Numbered from the stretch's first letter, positions 7,255 to 14,252 are shown. The stretch is 19,584 bases of DNA from an uncultured Kiritimatiellota bacterium (GCA_934635385.1 CAKTZI010000056.1:1-19584); one strand, 5' to 3'. The notes: generated by a model from the sequence alone, not told the origin. A program made the numbers and translations.

Positions 7255-7305
7255 AATGATCGAATAATCGAATCGTCGAGTGTTCGATTCGGTTATTCGG
7301 TCATT
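7255..7305 (+). repeat. Long stem-loop in the dnaK-groES spacer
   Basis: Bases 7255-7275 can pair with 7285-7305 around a 9-base loop. This gives 21 consecutive pairs, two of them G-U as RNA. The stem is AT-rich and contains the AATAATCGAAT repeat unit. It starts nine bases after the dnaK stop. No clean U-tract follows, so it is not a standard intrinsic terminator. It may separate or stabilise the dnaK and groES parts of a shared transcript. Confidence 0.72.
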
Positions 7306-7321
7306 CGACAATTCGATTATT
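7263..7321. repeat. ATTCGATTATT repeats, dnaK-groES spacer (one inverted, one direct)
   Basis: The 11-mer ATTCGATTATT is exact at 7311-7321 and its reverse complement AATAATCGAAT is exact at 7263-7273. Related fragments (TTCGATTCGGTTATTCGGTCATTCG) fill the space between. This is an AT-rich island in GC-rich DNA. The same unit recurs four times between groES and groEL. Confidence 0.85.
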
Positions 7322-7338
7322 GTTATTCACATCCTAAA

Positions 7339-7356
7339 CCGAAAGGAAAAGCAAAA
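7339..7356 (+). promoter_or_regulatory. groES ribosome binding leader (CCGAAAGGAAAA type)
   Basis: CCGAAAGGAAAA at 7339-7350 is followed by GCAAAA and the ATG at 7357. AAAGGA provides the Shine-Dalgarno. The same 12-mer occurs just before yajC (17957-17968), also followed by a C and an A-run. This suggests a recurring efficient translation leader in this genome. Confidence 0.6.
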
Positions 7357-7644
7357 ATGAACATCAGACCCCTAGGTGATCGCGTTCTCGTCGAACCGAT
7401 CGAAGAGAAGGAACAGACCGTCGGCGGCATCATCATCCCCGACTCGGCGAAGGAAAAGCCCATGCAGGGCAAGGTCATCGCCGTCGGCAAGAAGCTCGAC
7501 AAGGACGGCAAGGAAATCGCGTTCGACGTCAAGAAGGGCGACACCGTCCTGCTGCCGAAGTACGGCGGCACGGAAGTGAAGATCGACGACAAGAAGCTTC
7601 AGCTCGTCCGTGAAGAGGACTTGCTGGGCGTGATTGAGAAATAA
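7357..7644 (+). CDS. groES: GroES (Hsp10) co-chaperonin
   Basis: Seven-subunit lid of the GroEL folding chamber. It is 95 aa, normal length. It starts MNIRPLGDRVLVEPIEEKEQ, has the mobile-loop region TVGGIIIPDSAKEKPMQGKV, and ends KLQLVREEDLLGVIEK, all typical. The ATG at 7357 is preceded by a good AAAGGA ribosome site. It sits between dnaK and groEL, flanked on both sides by AT-rich spacers carrying the ATTCGATTATT repeats; one repeat copy overlaps its own stop codon (7642-7644). No CIRCE operator is present upstream. Either its own promoter in the 110-base spacer or read-through from dnaK drives it; I could not recognise a convincing promoter there. Confidence 0.98.
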   Translation: MNIRPLGDRVLVEPIEEKEQTVGGIIIPDSAKEKPMQGKVIAVGKKLDKDGKEIAFDVKKGDTVLLPKYGGTEVKIDDKKLQLVREEDLLGVIEK

Positions 7645-7659
7645 TCGAATAATCAGAAT

Positions 7660-7692
7660 AATCGAATAACCGAGTTTTCGGATTGTTCGGTT
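7660..7692 (+). repeat. Hairpin just after groES
   Basis: CGAATAA (7663-7669) pairs with TTGTTCG (7683-7689), and CCGA (7670-7673) with TCGG (7678-7681), with one bulged A at 7682 and loop GTTT. Outer pairs extend to 7660/7692. No U-tract follows. It competes with pairing of the 7657-7667 repeat to the downstream copies, so two alternative folds are possible. Confidence 0.5.
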
Positions 7693-7726
7693 GCAGTCAA
7701 TTAACAGAAAAGGAAAGGATGATTGG

Positions 7727-7768
7727 ATGAAGGTGCGTCGCAGGTCGCTTGTTCAGGTGTTCGCCTGA
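7727..7768 (+). CDS. Possible 13-codon leader peptide before groEL
   Basis: An ATG at 7727 opens a 13-codon frame reading MKVRRRSLVQVFA, ending at TGA 7766-7768. A purine-rich AAAAGGAAAGG at 7709-7718 is the best Shine-Dalgarno in this spacer. A three-codon frame at 7719-7730 overlaps it. The stop falls inside a small hairpin (TCAGG/CCTGA, 7753-7768). The frame differs from groEL and ends 43 bases before it. This could be a leader peptide or chance. Confidence 0.25.
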   Translation: MKVRRRSLVQVFA

Positions 7769-7811
7769 TTCGATTATTCGACCATTCCCTCATTCGATTA
7801 TTGAAAAGACT

Positions 7812-9446
7812 ATGGCTAAGCAGATCAAGTTCGACGCCGAAGCGCGTCAGAAGATTCTCGCCGGCGTCGAGAAGCTCTCGAACGCCGTCACCTCGACCCT
7901 CGGCCCGTCCGGCCGCAACGTCATTCTCGACAAGAAGTTCGGCTCGCCGCAGATCACCAAGGACGGCGTGACCGTCGCGAAGGAGATCGAGCTGCCCGAC
8001 CCGTTCGAGAACATGGGCGCGCAGATGGTGAAGGAAGTCGCCTCGAAGACGAACGACGTCGCGGGCGACGGCACGACGACGGCGACGCTCCTCGCCGAGG
8101 CGATCTACCGCGAGGGCCTGAAGAACCTCACGGCCGGCGCGAACGGCATGGCGCTGAAGCGCGGCATCGACAAGGCGACCGGCGCGGTCGTGGACGCGAT
8201 CGCGAAGCTCTCCAAGAAGGTGAAGTCGGCGGACGAGATCGCGCAGGTCGCGACGCTCTCGGCCAACGGCGACGAGGAGATCGGCAAGATGATTTCCGAG
8301 GCGATGGAGAAGGTCGGCAAGGAAGGCACGATCACGGTCGAGGAGGCGAAGACCCTCGAAAGCTCGCTCGACGTCGTCGAGGGCATGCAGTTCGACAAGG
8401 GCTACCTCTCGCCGTACTTCGTGACGAACCCGGACGCGATGGAGTGCGAGCTGGAGAACCCGTTCATCCTGCTCTTCGAGAAGAAGATCTCGAACCTCCA
8501 GGACATGCTGCCGCTTCTCCAGGCGGTCGCGAAGTCGGGCCGTCCGCTCATGATCATCGCCGAGGACGTCGAGGGCGAGGCGCTTGCGACGCTCGTCGTG
8601 AACAAGCTGCGCGGCACGTTCCAGGTCTGCGCCGTCAAGGCGCCGGGCTTCGGTGACCGCCGGAAGGCGATCCTCGAGGACATCGCGATCCTCACGGGCG
8701 GCAAGCTCATCAGCGAGGACATCGGCATCAAGCTGGAGAACGTGACGATCGACATGCTCGGCCGCGCGAAGAAGGTCGTCGTCGACAAGGACAACACGAC
8801 TGTCGTCGAGGGCCTCGGCAAGTCGGCCGACATCAAGGCGCGCGTCGAGCAGATCAAGCGCCAGATCGAGGAGACGACCTCCGACTACGACCGCGAGAAG
8901 CTGCAGGAACGCCTCGCGAAGCTCGCGGGCGGCGTGGCGCTCATCAAGGTCGGCGCGGCGACGGAAGCCGCGATGAAGGAGAAGAAGGACCGCGTCGACG
9001 ACGCCCTCCACGCGACCCGCGCGGCCGTCGAGGAAGGCATCGTCCCGGGCGGCGGCGTCGCCTACCTCCGCTGCCAGAAGGCGATCGACGCCCTCCAGCT
9101 CGAAGGCGACGAGAAGGTCGGCGCGGCGATCATCGCCCGCGCGATCGAGGCGCCCCTGCGCAAGCTCGTCTCCAACGCGGGCCTTGAGGCCGCGCTCGTC
9201 ATCGCCAACGTCAAGAAGGCGACGGGCACGAACGGCTACAACGTGCGCACCGGCGAATACGTCGACATGCTCAAGGCGGGCGTCGTCGATCCGGCGAAGG
9301 TCACGCGCTCGGCGCTGCAGAACGCGGCGTCCATCGCGGGTCTCCTGCTGACGACCGACTGCATGGTCACGGACATCCCGGAGAAGAAGGACGCCTGCGG
9401 CTGCGGCGGCCACGGCGGCGCGCCGGACATGGGCGGCATGATGTAA
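7812..9446 (+). CDS. groEL: GroEL (Hsp60) chaperonin
   Basis: ATP-driven cytoplasmic folding chamber working with GroES. It is 544 aa, the normal length. It begins MAKQIKFDAEARQKILAGVE. It shows TLGPSGRNVILDKKFGSP, the ATP-site KTNDVAGDGTTTATLLAEA, and EEGIVPGGGVAYLR near the C-terminal equatorial domain. The tail ends ACGCGGHGGAPDMGGMM: the usual GGM ending, but with a Cys-Gly-Cys insertion before it. The start is ATG 7812; the 21 codons open upstream to 7749 do not resemble GroEL. The nearest ribosome site (GAAAAG, 7803-7808) is weak and very close, so initiation may depend on the upstream spacer. Only one groEL is in the window. Confidence 0.98.
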   Translation: MAKQIKFDAEARQKILAGVEKLSNAVTSTLGPSGRNVILDKKFGSPQITKDGVTVAKEIELPDPFENMGAQMVKEVASKTNDVAGDGTTTATLLAEAIYREGLKNLTAGANGMALKRGIDKATGAVVDAIAKLSKKVKSADEIAQVATLSANGDEEIGKMISEAMEKVGKEGTITVEEAKTLESSLDVVEGMQFDKGYLSPYFVTNPDAMECELENPFILLFEKKISNLQDMLPLLQAVAKSGRPLMIIAEDVEGEALATLVVNKLRGTFQVCAVKAPGFGDRRKAILEDIAILTGGKLISEDIGIKLENVTIDMLGRAKKVVVDKDNTTVVEGLGKSADIKARVEQIKRQIEETTSDYDREKLQERLAKLAGGVALIKVGAATEAAMKEKKDRVDDALHATRAAVEEGIVPGGGVAYLRCQKAIDALQLEGDEKVGAAIIARAIEAPLRKLVSNAGLEAALVIANVKKATGTNGYNVRTGEYVDMLKAGVVDPAKVTRSALQNAASIAGLLLTTDCMVTDIPEKKDACGCGGHGGAPDMGGMM

Positions 9447-9451
9447 GCCGC

Positions 9452-9505
9452 ATCCGTCGCCGACGGATCGAAAGGGGACGTCTCTTCGGGGACGTCCCTT
9501 TTTTT
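9452..9505 (+). terminator. Intrinsic terminator after groEL
   Basis: GGGACGTC (9475-9482) pairs with GACGTCCC (9491-9498) around an 8-base loop, followed at once by seven T (9499-9505). A second small inverted repeat ATCCGTC/GACGGAT lies just before it (9452-9468). This should end the dnaK-groES-groEL transcript. Confidence 0.9.
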
Positions 9506-9516
9506 CTTTGACGGAC

Positions 9517-9546
9517 TTGACGTGCGGACGCAGATTATGAGACAAT
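9517..9546 (+). promoter_or_regulatory. Possible sigma-70-type promoter for the Nramp-like gene
   Basis: TTGACG at 9517-9522 is followed after 18 bases by GACAAT (9541-9546). An extra TTGACG lies at 9508-9513, making a tandem TTGACGGAC repeat. The -10 match is only fair; a CATAAT at 9550-9555 is an alternative. The position fits, being directly after a terminator and 30 bases before the gene. Confidence 0.4.
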
Positions 9547-9575
9547 ACCCATAATTTGCAGACAAGGGGAAACAC

Positions 9576-10805
9576 ATGAAAAGACGATTCATTGCGTGGC
9601 TTTCGGCGGTCGGGCCGGGCATTTTCGCGATTGGCTATACCATCGGGACGGGCTCCGTCACGTCGATGGCCAAGGCCGGCGCCGACTACGGCCTCGGCCT
9701 CCTGTGGGTGCTTGCGCTGTCCTGCCTCTTCTCCGGCGTGCTGATGACGGCCTTCGGACGCTTCGCCGCCGTGACGGGCGAGACGTCGCTCCACGGCCTC
9801 GTGCGCTTTCTGCCGGGCGGCAAGGTCGTCGCGGCGCTCGTCTTTCTCGGCGTCGTCCTCGGTCAGTACACCTGCCTTGGCGGCATCATGACGCTGACGT
9901 CCGGCGCGATTCGCGAGGCGTTCGGGTTGGACGTCGGAGCGTTTCCGATCGCGTGTTGCCTCATGGCCGTGATGGTCGCGCTCATGATGGTCGGCCGCTA
10001 TTCCTTCTTCGAGAAGGTGCTGGCGTTCTTCGTCTTCCTGATGGCGCTCACGTTCGTCGTCTCGGTCTTCGTGACGTGGCCGGACGCGGCGACGGTGCGG
10101 CGTGCGCTGCCGCCGACGCTGCCGACGGACGGGGCCTCTCTCCTGATGCTCGCGGCGTTCGTCGGCACGACGATGGCTGCGCCGACGTTCGTGACGCGTC
10201 CGCTCCTCGTGCGCGAGAAGGGCTGGGGCGAACGCGACCTCGGCGTCGAGCGGCGCGATGCGATGGTCTCGGCGACGCTGATGTTCGTCATTTCCGGCGC
10301 GATCATGGCGGTCGCGATGGGGGCGCTCTTCGCGCAGGGCAAGGGCATCGAGAAGATTCTCGACATGGCGGCGACGCTGAGGCCGGTGGCGGGGCGCTTC
10401 GCCGTCGCGTTCTTCATGGTCGGCACGCTTGCGGCGGGTCTGTCGTCCGTCTTCCCGATTCTGATGGTCGCGCCGCTGCTGGTCGGCGACTGGCGGGATG
10501 GGAAGATGGAGACGAAGACGCCGCTCTTTCGCATCGTCTGCCTCGTGGCGGCCGCGTGGGGACTCGTCGTGCCGGCGCTCGGCGGCGATCCCGTGGCGGT
10601 GACGATCGCCGCGCAGATCTCGAACGTCTTCGTGCTGCCGCTGACGGTGGCGGCGATCATCTGCCTCGTGAACCGCAAGGCGGTGATGGGGGCGCACCGC
10701 GCGGGCGTCGTCCTCAACGTCCTGCTCGCGGCGGCACTTGTCTTTTCCGTGGCCGTCGCCCTGACGGGGGTCAAGGCCCTTATTGGAATGGTCGGGCTTT
10801 CATGA
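9576..10805 (+). CDS. Nramp/SLC11-like membrane transporter lacking canonical metal-site motifs
   Basis: 409 aa with about 11 membrane segments, inner membrane. The first helix region GPGIFAIGYTIGTGS-VTSMAKAGADYGLGLLWV aligns with the Nramp helix-1 region (GPAFLVSVGYMDPGN-type), and VTGETSLHGL matches the end of helix 2. The canonical DPGN is replaced by IGTG (residues 23-26), so the metal-binding Asp and Asn are lost. In helix 6 the usual MPH is AAP (201-203). It therefore probably does not carry Mn2+/Fe2+ by the classical site; the substrate is unknown. ATG 9576 has AAGGGG seven bases upstream. It stands between the groEL terminator and proC. An Nramp-fold family assignment is likely; annotation as MntH would be unsafe. 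Confidence 0.75.
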   Translation: MKRRFIAWLSAVGPGIFAIGYTIGTGSVTSMAKAGADYGLGLLWVLALSCLFSGVLMTAFGRFAAVTGETSLHGLVRFLPGGKVVAALVFLGVVLGQYTCLGGIMTLTSGAIREAFGLDVGAFPIACCLMAVMVALMMVGRYSFFEKVLAFFVFLMALTFVVSVFVTWPDAATVRRALPPTLPTDGASLLMLAAFVGTTMAAPTFVTRPLLVREKGWGERDLGVERRDAMVSATLMFVISGAIMAVAMGALFAQGKGIEKILDMAATLRPVAGRFAVAFFMVGTLAAGLSSVFPILMVAPLLVGDWRDGKMETKTPLFRIVCLVAAAWGLVVPALGGDPVAVTIAAQISNVFVLPLTVAAIICLVNRKAVMGAHRAGVVLNVLLAAALVFSVAVALTGVKALIGMVGLS

Positions 10806-10840
10806 TTTGACGAAGAGCATAAATAAAGGAGACTGCAAAG

Positions 10841-11578
10841 GTGAAAATCGGATTCTTCGGTGCGGGCAAGATGGCCCAGGGCATTCTTTCGGCGATGGAC
10901 GAGCCGTCGTCCGTCATTCTCTCGTCGGTTGACGACAACCGAAACGTCGAGATCGCCAAGACGTGTGAACTCATCTTCCTCGCGGTGCGTCCACAGGACG
11001 TGGACGCCGTCGCGGCGGAGGTGAAGCCGCTCCTGACGGCGAAGCAGACGGTCGTCTCGATTGTCGCAGGCAAGACGCTCAAGAAGCTGCGGCAGACGCT
11101 GGGCGCGAAGGTGAACCTCATCCGCGTCATGCCGAACCTCGCGCTCCGGGCGGGCGCGGGCATGTGCGCGATCTGTCCGGGGCCGCGCGCGCCGAAGGCG
11201 CACCTCGCCGAAGTCGAGCGGATTCTCGGCGGCGCGGGCGCGACGGTCGTCCTGAAGGAGAGGGACTTTGACGCGGTGACGGCGCTTTCCGGTTCGGGCC
11301 CGGCCTACTTCGCCTACATGGAGGAGGCGATGGTCGGGGGCGGCGTGGCGCTCGGCCTGAAGCCGTCCGTCGCGCGGCTCCTCGCGGAGCAGACGATGTA
11401 CGGCACGGCGAAGTTCCTGCGCGAGTCGCAGATGCCGCTTCGGGCGTTCATCGACGGCGTCTGCACGAAGGGCGGCACGACGGCGGCGGGCATGAAGTTC
11501 CTCTCGACGCCGTCGTTCAAGAAGACCGTCGCGAAGACCCTTGCGGCGGCCGCGCAGCGTTCGCGCGAACTGGCCTAG
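10841..11578 (+). CDS. proC: Pyrroline-5-carboxylate reductase (short form)
   Basis: Catalyses the last step of proline synthesis: pyrroline-5-carboxylate to proline with NAD(P)H, in the cytoplasm. The GTG start at 10841 has AAGGAG nine bases upstream and gives MKIGFFGAGKMAQGI, the Rossmann nucleotide-binding motif. Other signatures are FLAVRPQDV, NLIRVMPN, the substrate-site SGSGPAYFAYMEEAM, and DGVCTKGGTTAAGMK near the C-terminus. Length is 245 aa against about 270 usual. About 20 residues are missing between the first glycine motif and FLAVRPQ, where the second beta strand and following helix normally help choose NADP or NAD. All catalytic signatures remain, so it is probably active. Proline is also an osmolyte, which may fit the neighbouring mscS. 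Confidence 0.93.
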   Translation: MKIGFFGAGKMAQGILSAMDEPSSVILSSVDDNRNVEIAKTCELIFLAVRPQDVDAVAAEVKPLLTAKQTVVSIVAGKTLKKLRQTLGAKVNLIRVMPNLALRAGAGMCAICPGPRAPKAHLAEVERILGGAGATVVLKERDFDAVTALSGSGPAYFAYMEEAMVGGGVALGLKPSVARLLAEQTMYGTAKFLRESQMPLRAFIDGVCTKGGTTAAGMKFLSTPSFKKTVAKTLAAAAQRSRELA

Positions 11579-11612
11579 CCTGCCGCGCTGGCGCGCGAGG
11601 CCTCCGCTTTTT
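11578..11612 (+). terminator. Probable terminator between convergent proC and mscS
   Basis: CGCGC (11584-11588) pairs with GCGCG (11593-11597), extended by GCCT/AGGC (11578-11581/11598-11601) with a GC bulge. A run of five T follows at 11608-11612, six bases after the stem. It sits in the 37-base gap between convergent genes. The T-run is a little distant from the stem. Confidence 0.45.
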
Positions 11613-11615
11613 CGT

Positions 11616-12509
11616 TCAGACCGTGTGGACGGTGAGCTGCGGGAAGGGGATGGCGATGCCGTTGCGCTCGAACGCCGTCTTGATCGCGATCTGGGCGTCG
11701 TTGTAGACCGTCCAGTAGTCCGCGCCTTCCGTCCACGGGCGGACGTTGAGCGTGACCTGGCTGTCGCCGAGCGCGGCGACGAACACGGCCGGAGCCGGAT
11801 CGGCGAGGACGCCCGGCACGGTCGGCAGCGTTTCGCGGGCGATGCGGATGGCCTTCGCGACGTCGCACGAGTAGTCGATGCCGATCCGGAGATCGACGCG
11901 GCGGCGGCCGAGTGCCGTGAAGTTGACGATCGGGCCGCCCCAGGCGCTCTTGTTGGGGATGATGATCTTCTTGTTGTCCGCCGTCGCAAGCACGGTCGCC
12001 ATCATGTCGACCTTCCGGACGGTGCCCTCGTTCCCGGCGACGATGACATAGTCCCCGATCTTGAACGGCTCGTTGACGGCGATCATGAGGCCCGAAGCGA
12101 GGTTGCCGAGCGACTCCTGGAAGGCGAAGCCGAGGATGAACCCCGTGACGCCGAGGCCGGCGATGATCGGCGCGACGTTGACGCCGAGCTGGCCGAGCGC
12201 CAGCACGAGCAGCACGGACCAGCAGACCTTGGACGTGGCGTTGCGGACGAAGCTGGCGAGCAGCGTGTCCTTCTGGCGGCCTTTCGAGACGGCCTTGCCG
12301 ACGGCCGCGACGATCAGCTTCGTGGCGAGCCAGCCGACGAGGAGGATGGCGATCGCGCCGACGAGATCAAGCGTGAAGGAGACGCCGCGTGTCGCAAGCC
12401 AGTCGAACGCCTGCTGCAGGGCGTCTTGCGGGGCGCCGAAGCGCGAATCGAATGCGGTGCAGACCTTTTCGCCGAGCGAGCCGCCGGCCGTTGCCGTTTC
12501 GTTTGTCAT
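11616..12509 (-). CDS. mscS: Small-conductance mechanosensitive channel (MscS family)
   Basis: Membrane channel that opens under tension to release solutes on osmotic downshock. It is 297 aa, close to E. coli MscS. Hydrophobic segments lie at about 45-70, 88-110 and 112-142. The pore helix GVTGFILGFAFQESLGNLAS and NEPFKIGDYVIVAGNEGTV are the family hallmark. They are followed by the cytoplasmic beta and alpha/beta domains (IIIPNKSAWGGPIVNFT; DLRIGIDYSCDV). ATG at 12509 has AAAAGGAG upstream. It shares the minus strand with the Na/Pi transporter upstream, but has its own promoter-like sequence at 12542-12550. The final residues TVHTV end just before the convergent proC. Confidence 0.95.
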   Translation of the reverse strand: MTNETATAGGSLGEKVCTAFDSRFGAPQDALQQAFDWLATRGVSFTLDLVGAIAILLVGWLATKLIVAAVGKAVSKGRQKDTLLASFVRNATSKVCWSVLLVLALGQLGVNVAPIIAGLGVTGFILGFAFQESLGNLASGLMIAVNEPFKIGDYVIVAGNEGTVRKVDMMATVLATADNKKIIIPNKSAWGGPIVNFTALGRRRVDLRIGIDYSCDVAKAIRIARETLPTVPGVLADPAPAVFVAALGDSQVTLNVRPWTEGADYWTVYNDAQIAIKTAFERNGIAIPFPQLTVHTV

Positions 12510-12541
12510 CTGAGACTCCTTTTCGTGTAGGGTGTCCGCAA

Positions 12542-12550
12542 ATTATAGCA
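12542..12550 (-). promoter_or_regulatory. Extended -10 promoter for mscS
   Basis: On the minus strand the sequence reads TGCTATAAT, a perfect -10 hexamer (12542-12547) with the extended TGN element. No good -35 is visible, as is usual for extended -10 promoters. It predicts a start near 12535 and a leader of about 25 bases that includes the AAGGAG ribosome site. It overlaps the spacer directly after the upstream transporter gene. Confidence 0.65.
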
Positions 12551-12556
12551 CATTTT

Positions 12557-14239
12557 TCAGCCCAGTGCGGGAATGCGTTCGGCGATGTTGCCGATGTGGC
12601 GGGACACGTCCCGGATGCCGGCAAGCACCGTCAGGAACGCCGTGTCGTGCGTCAGGCCGTCCGTCGCGTTGCACAGGGCCTCGGAATACCGCTTCGAAAT
12701 CGCCTTGGCCGCCCGCTTGATCTCGGCTTCGGCGACGGCCGGCTCCTCGGTCAGCGCGCCGCCCTTGCGCAGGACGTGCACGGTGTCGTGGGCGAAGCCG
12801 CGCAGATGGCCGATCAGGTCCGTCATCTCCTCGATCAGGTCGTCCGCGAGCCCCTGCCGCCGGATGCGCGCCGTCTTGCGGTAGATCTTCACGGCGATGT
12901 CCGAAATGCGCTCGGCGTCGTTGACGCAGTGGACGAACTCCGGCAGGGCCTGCGCCTGACGCTCGGTCAGCTTGCGCTGCGAGAGGGCGACGAGGTAGTC
13001 GCGGATGCGGGACTGCATCTCGTCGATCTCCTTCTCGGCGTTCTGCACGGATTCCTCGTCCACGTTCGCGCGGCCGAGGCAGTTGTTGAGCGCGACGGAC
13101 GAGATCGTCCACGCGCGCCGCGTCATGTCGCCGAGCGCGAGCCGCACGGCGTGGAGCGCGAGGGCGGGCGCGGCGAGCAGGTGCGGCTCCAGCGCCTGGA
13201 CGCGCGCCGTCTTGTCGTCGCCGATCAGGCGCGAGCAGAGCCGTGCGAGCAGCGGGATGAACGGCGCCTGGACGATGACGTTCGCTACGTTGAAGATCGT
13301 GTGCGCCATCGCGACGTGGCGGCCGGGCGTCTCGCCCGCGAAGCCGTTGCCGTCCGTGCAGAGGTCGACGAGGTGGAAGAAGGCCGGCGCGGCCACCTTG
13401 TCGGCGTTCGTGAAGACGAAGCCGAAGCTGATGAGGACGAAGACCGTGCCGAACACGTTGAAGAGCGCGTGCGCGAGCGCCGTCCGCCGCGCGTTCGCGT
13501 TGCCGCCGATCGCGGCGAGCGCGGCGGTGATCGTCGTGCCGATGTTGTCGCCGAGGACGATCGGCACGGCCGTCCAGAGCGAGATGACGCCCGTCTCGGC
13601 GAGCGCGATGGTGATGCCGATCGTGGCGGACGAGCTCTGCACGAGCATCGTGCAGAGCGTGCCGACGGTGACGGCGCCGAGGACGGCGAGCGGCGGCAGG
13701 TAGCCGCTTGCGCCCGGCGTGCAGTCGAAGCGCGAGAAGAACGCGACGAAGCCCGGATCCTTCGCGAGGACCTTCAGCTCCTGCGACATCATCGACATGC
13801 CGAAGAAGAGGAGGCCGAAGCCGAGGACGGTGCGCCAGACGCCGCGCGTGACGGTGCGCTTGGCGACCATGAGGCCGATGACGCCGAGCGTGACGGCGGG
13901 CAGCGCGAGGTCGTCGAGCTTGAGCGAGACGATCTGCCCCGTCACGGTCGTGCCGATGTTCGCGCCGAAGATGACGCCGATGGCCTGCTGAAGCGAAATG
14001 AGGCCGGCGTTCACGAAGCCGACCGTCATGACGCTCGTCGCGGAAGAGCTCTGGATGAGCGCGGTCACGACCGTGCCCGCGAGAATCGCGAAGAGTCGGT
14101 TCTTTGTCATGTAGCCGAGCGCGGCCTTCATCTTCTCGCCGGCGGTTTCCTTGAGGCCGTCGCTCATGAGGCCCATGCCGTAGACGAAGAGGGCGAGACC
14201 GCCGAGGACGGCGACCGTCAGCTGAATGTAGTCGTTCAT
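12557..14239 (-). CDS. Na+/phosphate cotransporter family protein with C-terminal PhoU-like domain
   Basis: 560 aa, inner membrane. The first about 330 residues form the duplicated NptA/PiT-IIb-type transporter core. Each half has a QSSSAT motif (63-68 and 201-206) and a G(A/D)NIGTT motif (92-98 and 230-236), the expected substrate and sodium site elements. Residues about 345-560 are soluble, helical and PhoU-like (repeating amphipathic helices), thought to regulate uptake. ATG 14239 is preceded by GGAG inside the stop region of a 32-aa membrane peptide gene 13 bases upstream, so the two are likely coupled. It imports phosphate with sodium by family inference. Its transcript probably starts near 14383. 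No Pho box was recognised. Confidence 0.93.
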   Translation of the reverse strand: MNDYIQLTVAVLGGLALFVYGMGLMSDGLKETAGEKMKAALGYMTKNRLFAILAGTVVTALIQSSSATSVMTVGFVNAGLISLQQAIGVIFGANIGTTVTGQIVSLKLDDLALPAVTLGVIGLMVAKRTVTRGVWRTVLGFGLLFFGMSMMSQELKVLAKDPGFVAFFSRFDCTPGASGYLPPLAVLGAVTVGTLCTMLVQSSSATIGITIALAETGVISLWTAVPIVLGDNIGTTITAALAAIGGNANARRTALAHALFNVFGTVFVLISFGFVFTNADKVAAPAFFHLVDLCTDGNGFAGETPGRHVAMAHTIFNVANVIVQAPFIPLLARLCSRLIGDDKTARVQALEPHLLAAPALALHAVRLALGDMTRRAWTISSVALNNCLGRANVDEESVQNAEKEIDEMQSRIRDYLVALSQRKLTERQAQALPEFVHCVNDAERISDIAVKIYRKTARIRRQGLADDLIEEMTDLIGHLRGFAHDTVHVLRKGGALTEEPAVAEAEIKRAAKAISKRYSEALCNATDGLTHDTAFLTVLAGIRDVSRHIGNIAERIPALG

Positions 14240-14252
14240 GGTGTGCGCTCCG

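Larger units (their letters stand above)
7640..7802. repeat. ATTCGATTATT repeats, groES-groEL spacer (two inverted, two direct)
   Basis: AATAATCGAAT is exact at 7640-7650 (overlapping the groES stop) and 7657-7667. Its complement ATTCGATTATT is exact at 7768-7778 and 7792-7802. The last copy ends nine bases before the groEL ATG. The left pair could base-pair with the right pair in the mRNA, closing a structure over the whole spacer and over the groEL initiation region. Confidence 0.85.

Noticed and set aside
7247..7811. CIRCE operator for HrcA near groES or groEL
   Set aside because: Neither TTAGCACTC nor its inverted partner with a 9-base spacer is present; the inverted repeats seen have a different sequence.
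7701..10697. Long minus-strand open frame across groEL and the Nramp-like gene
   Set aside because: Antisense shadow caused by high GC in third codon positions; low-complexity translation only.
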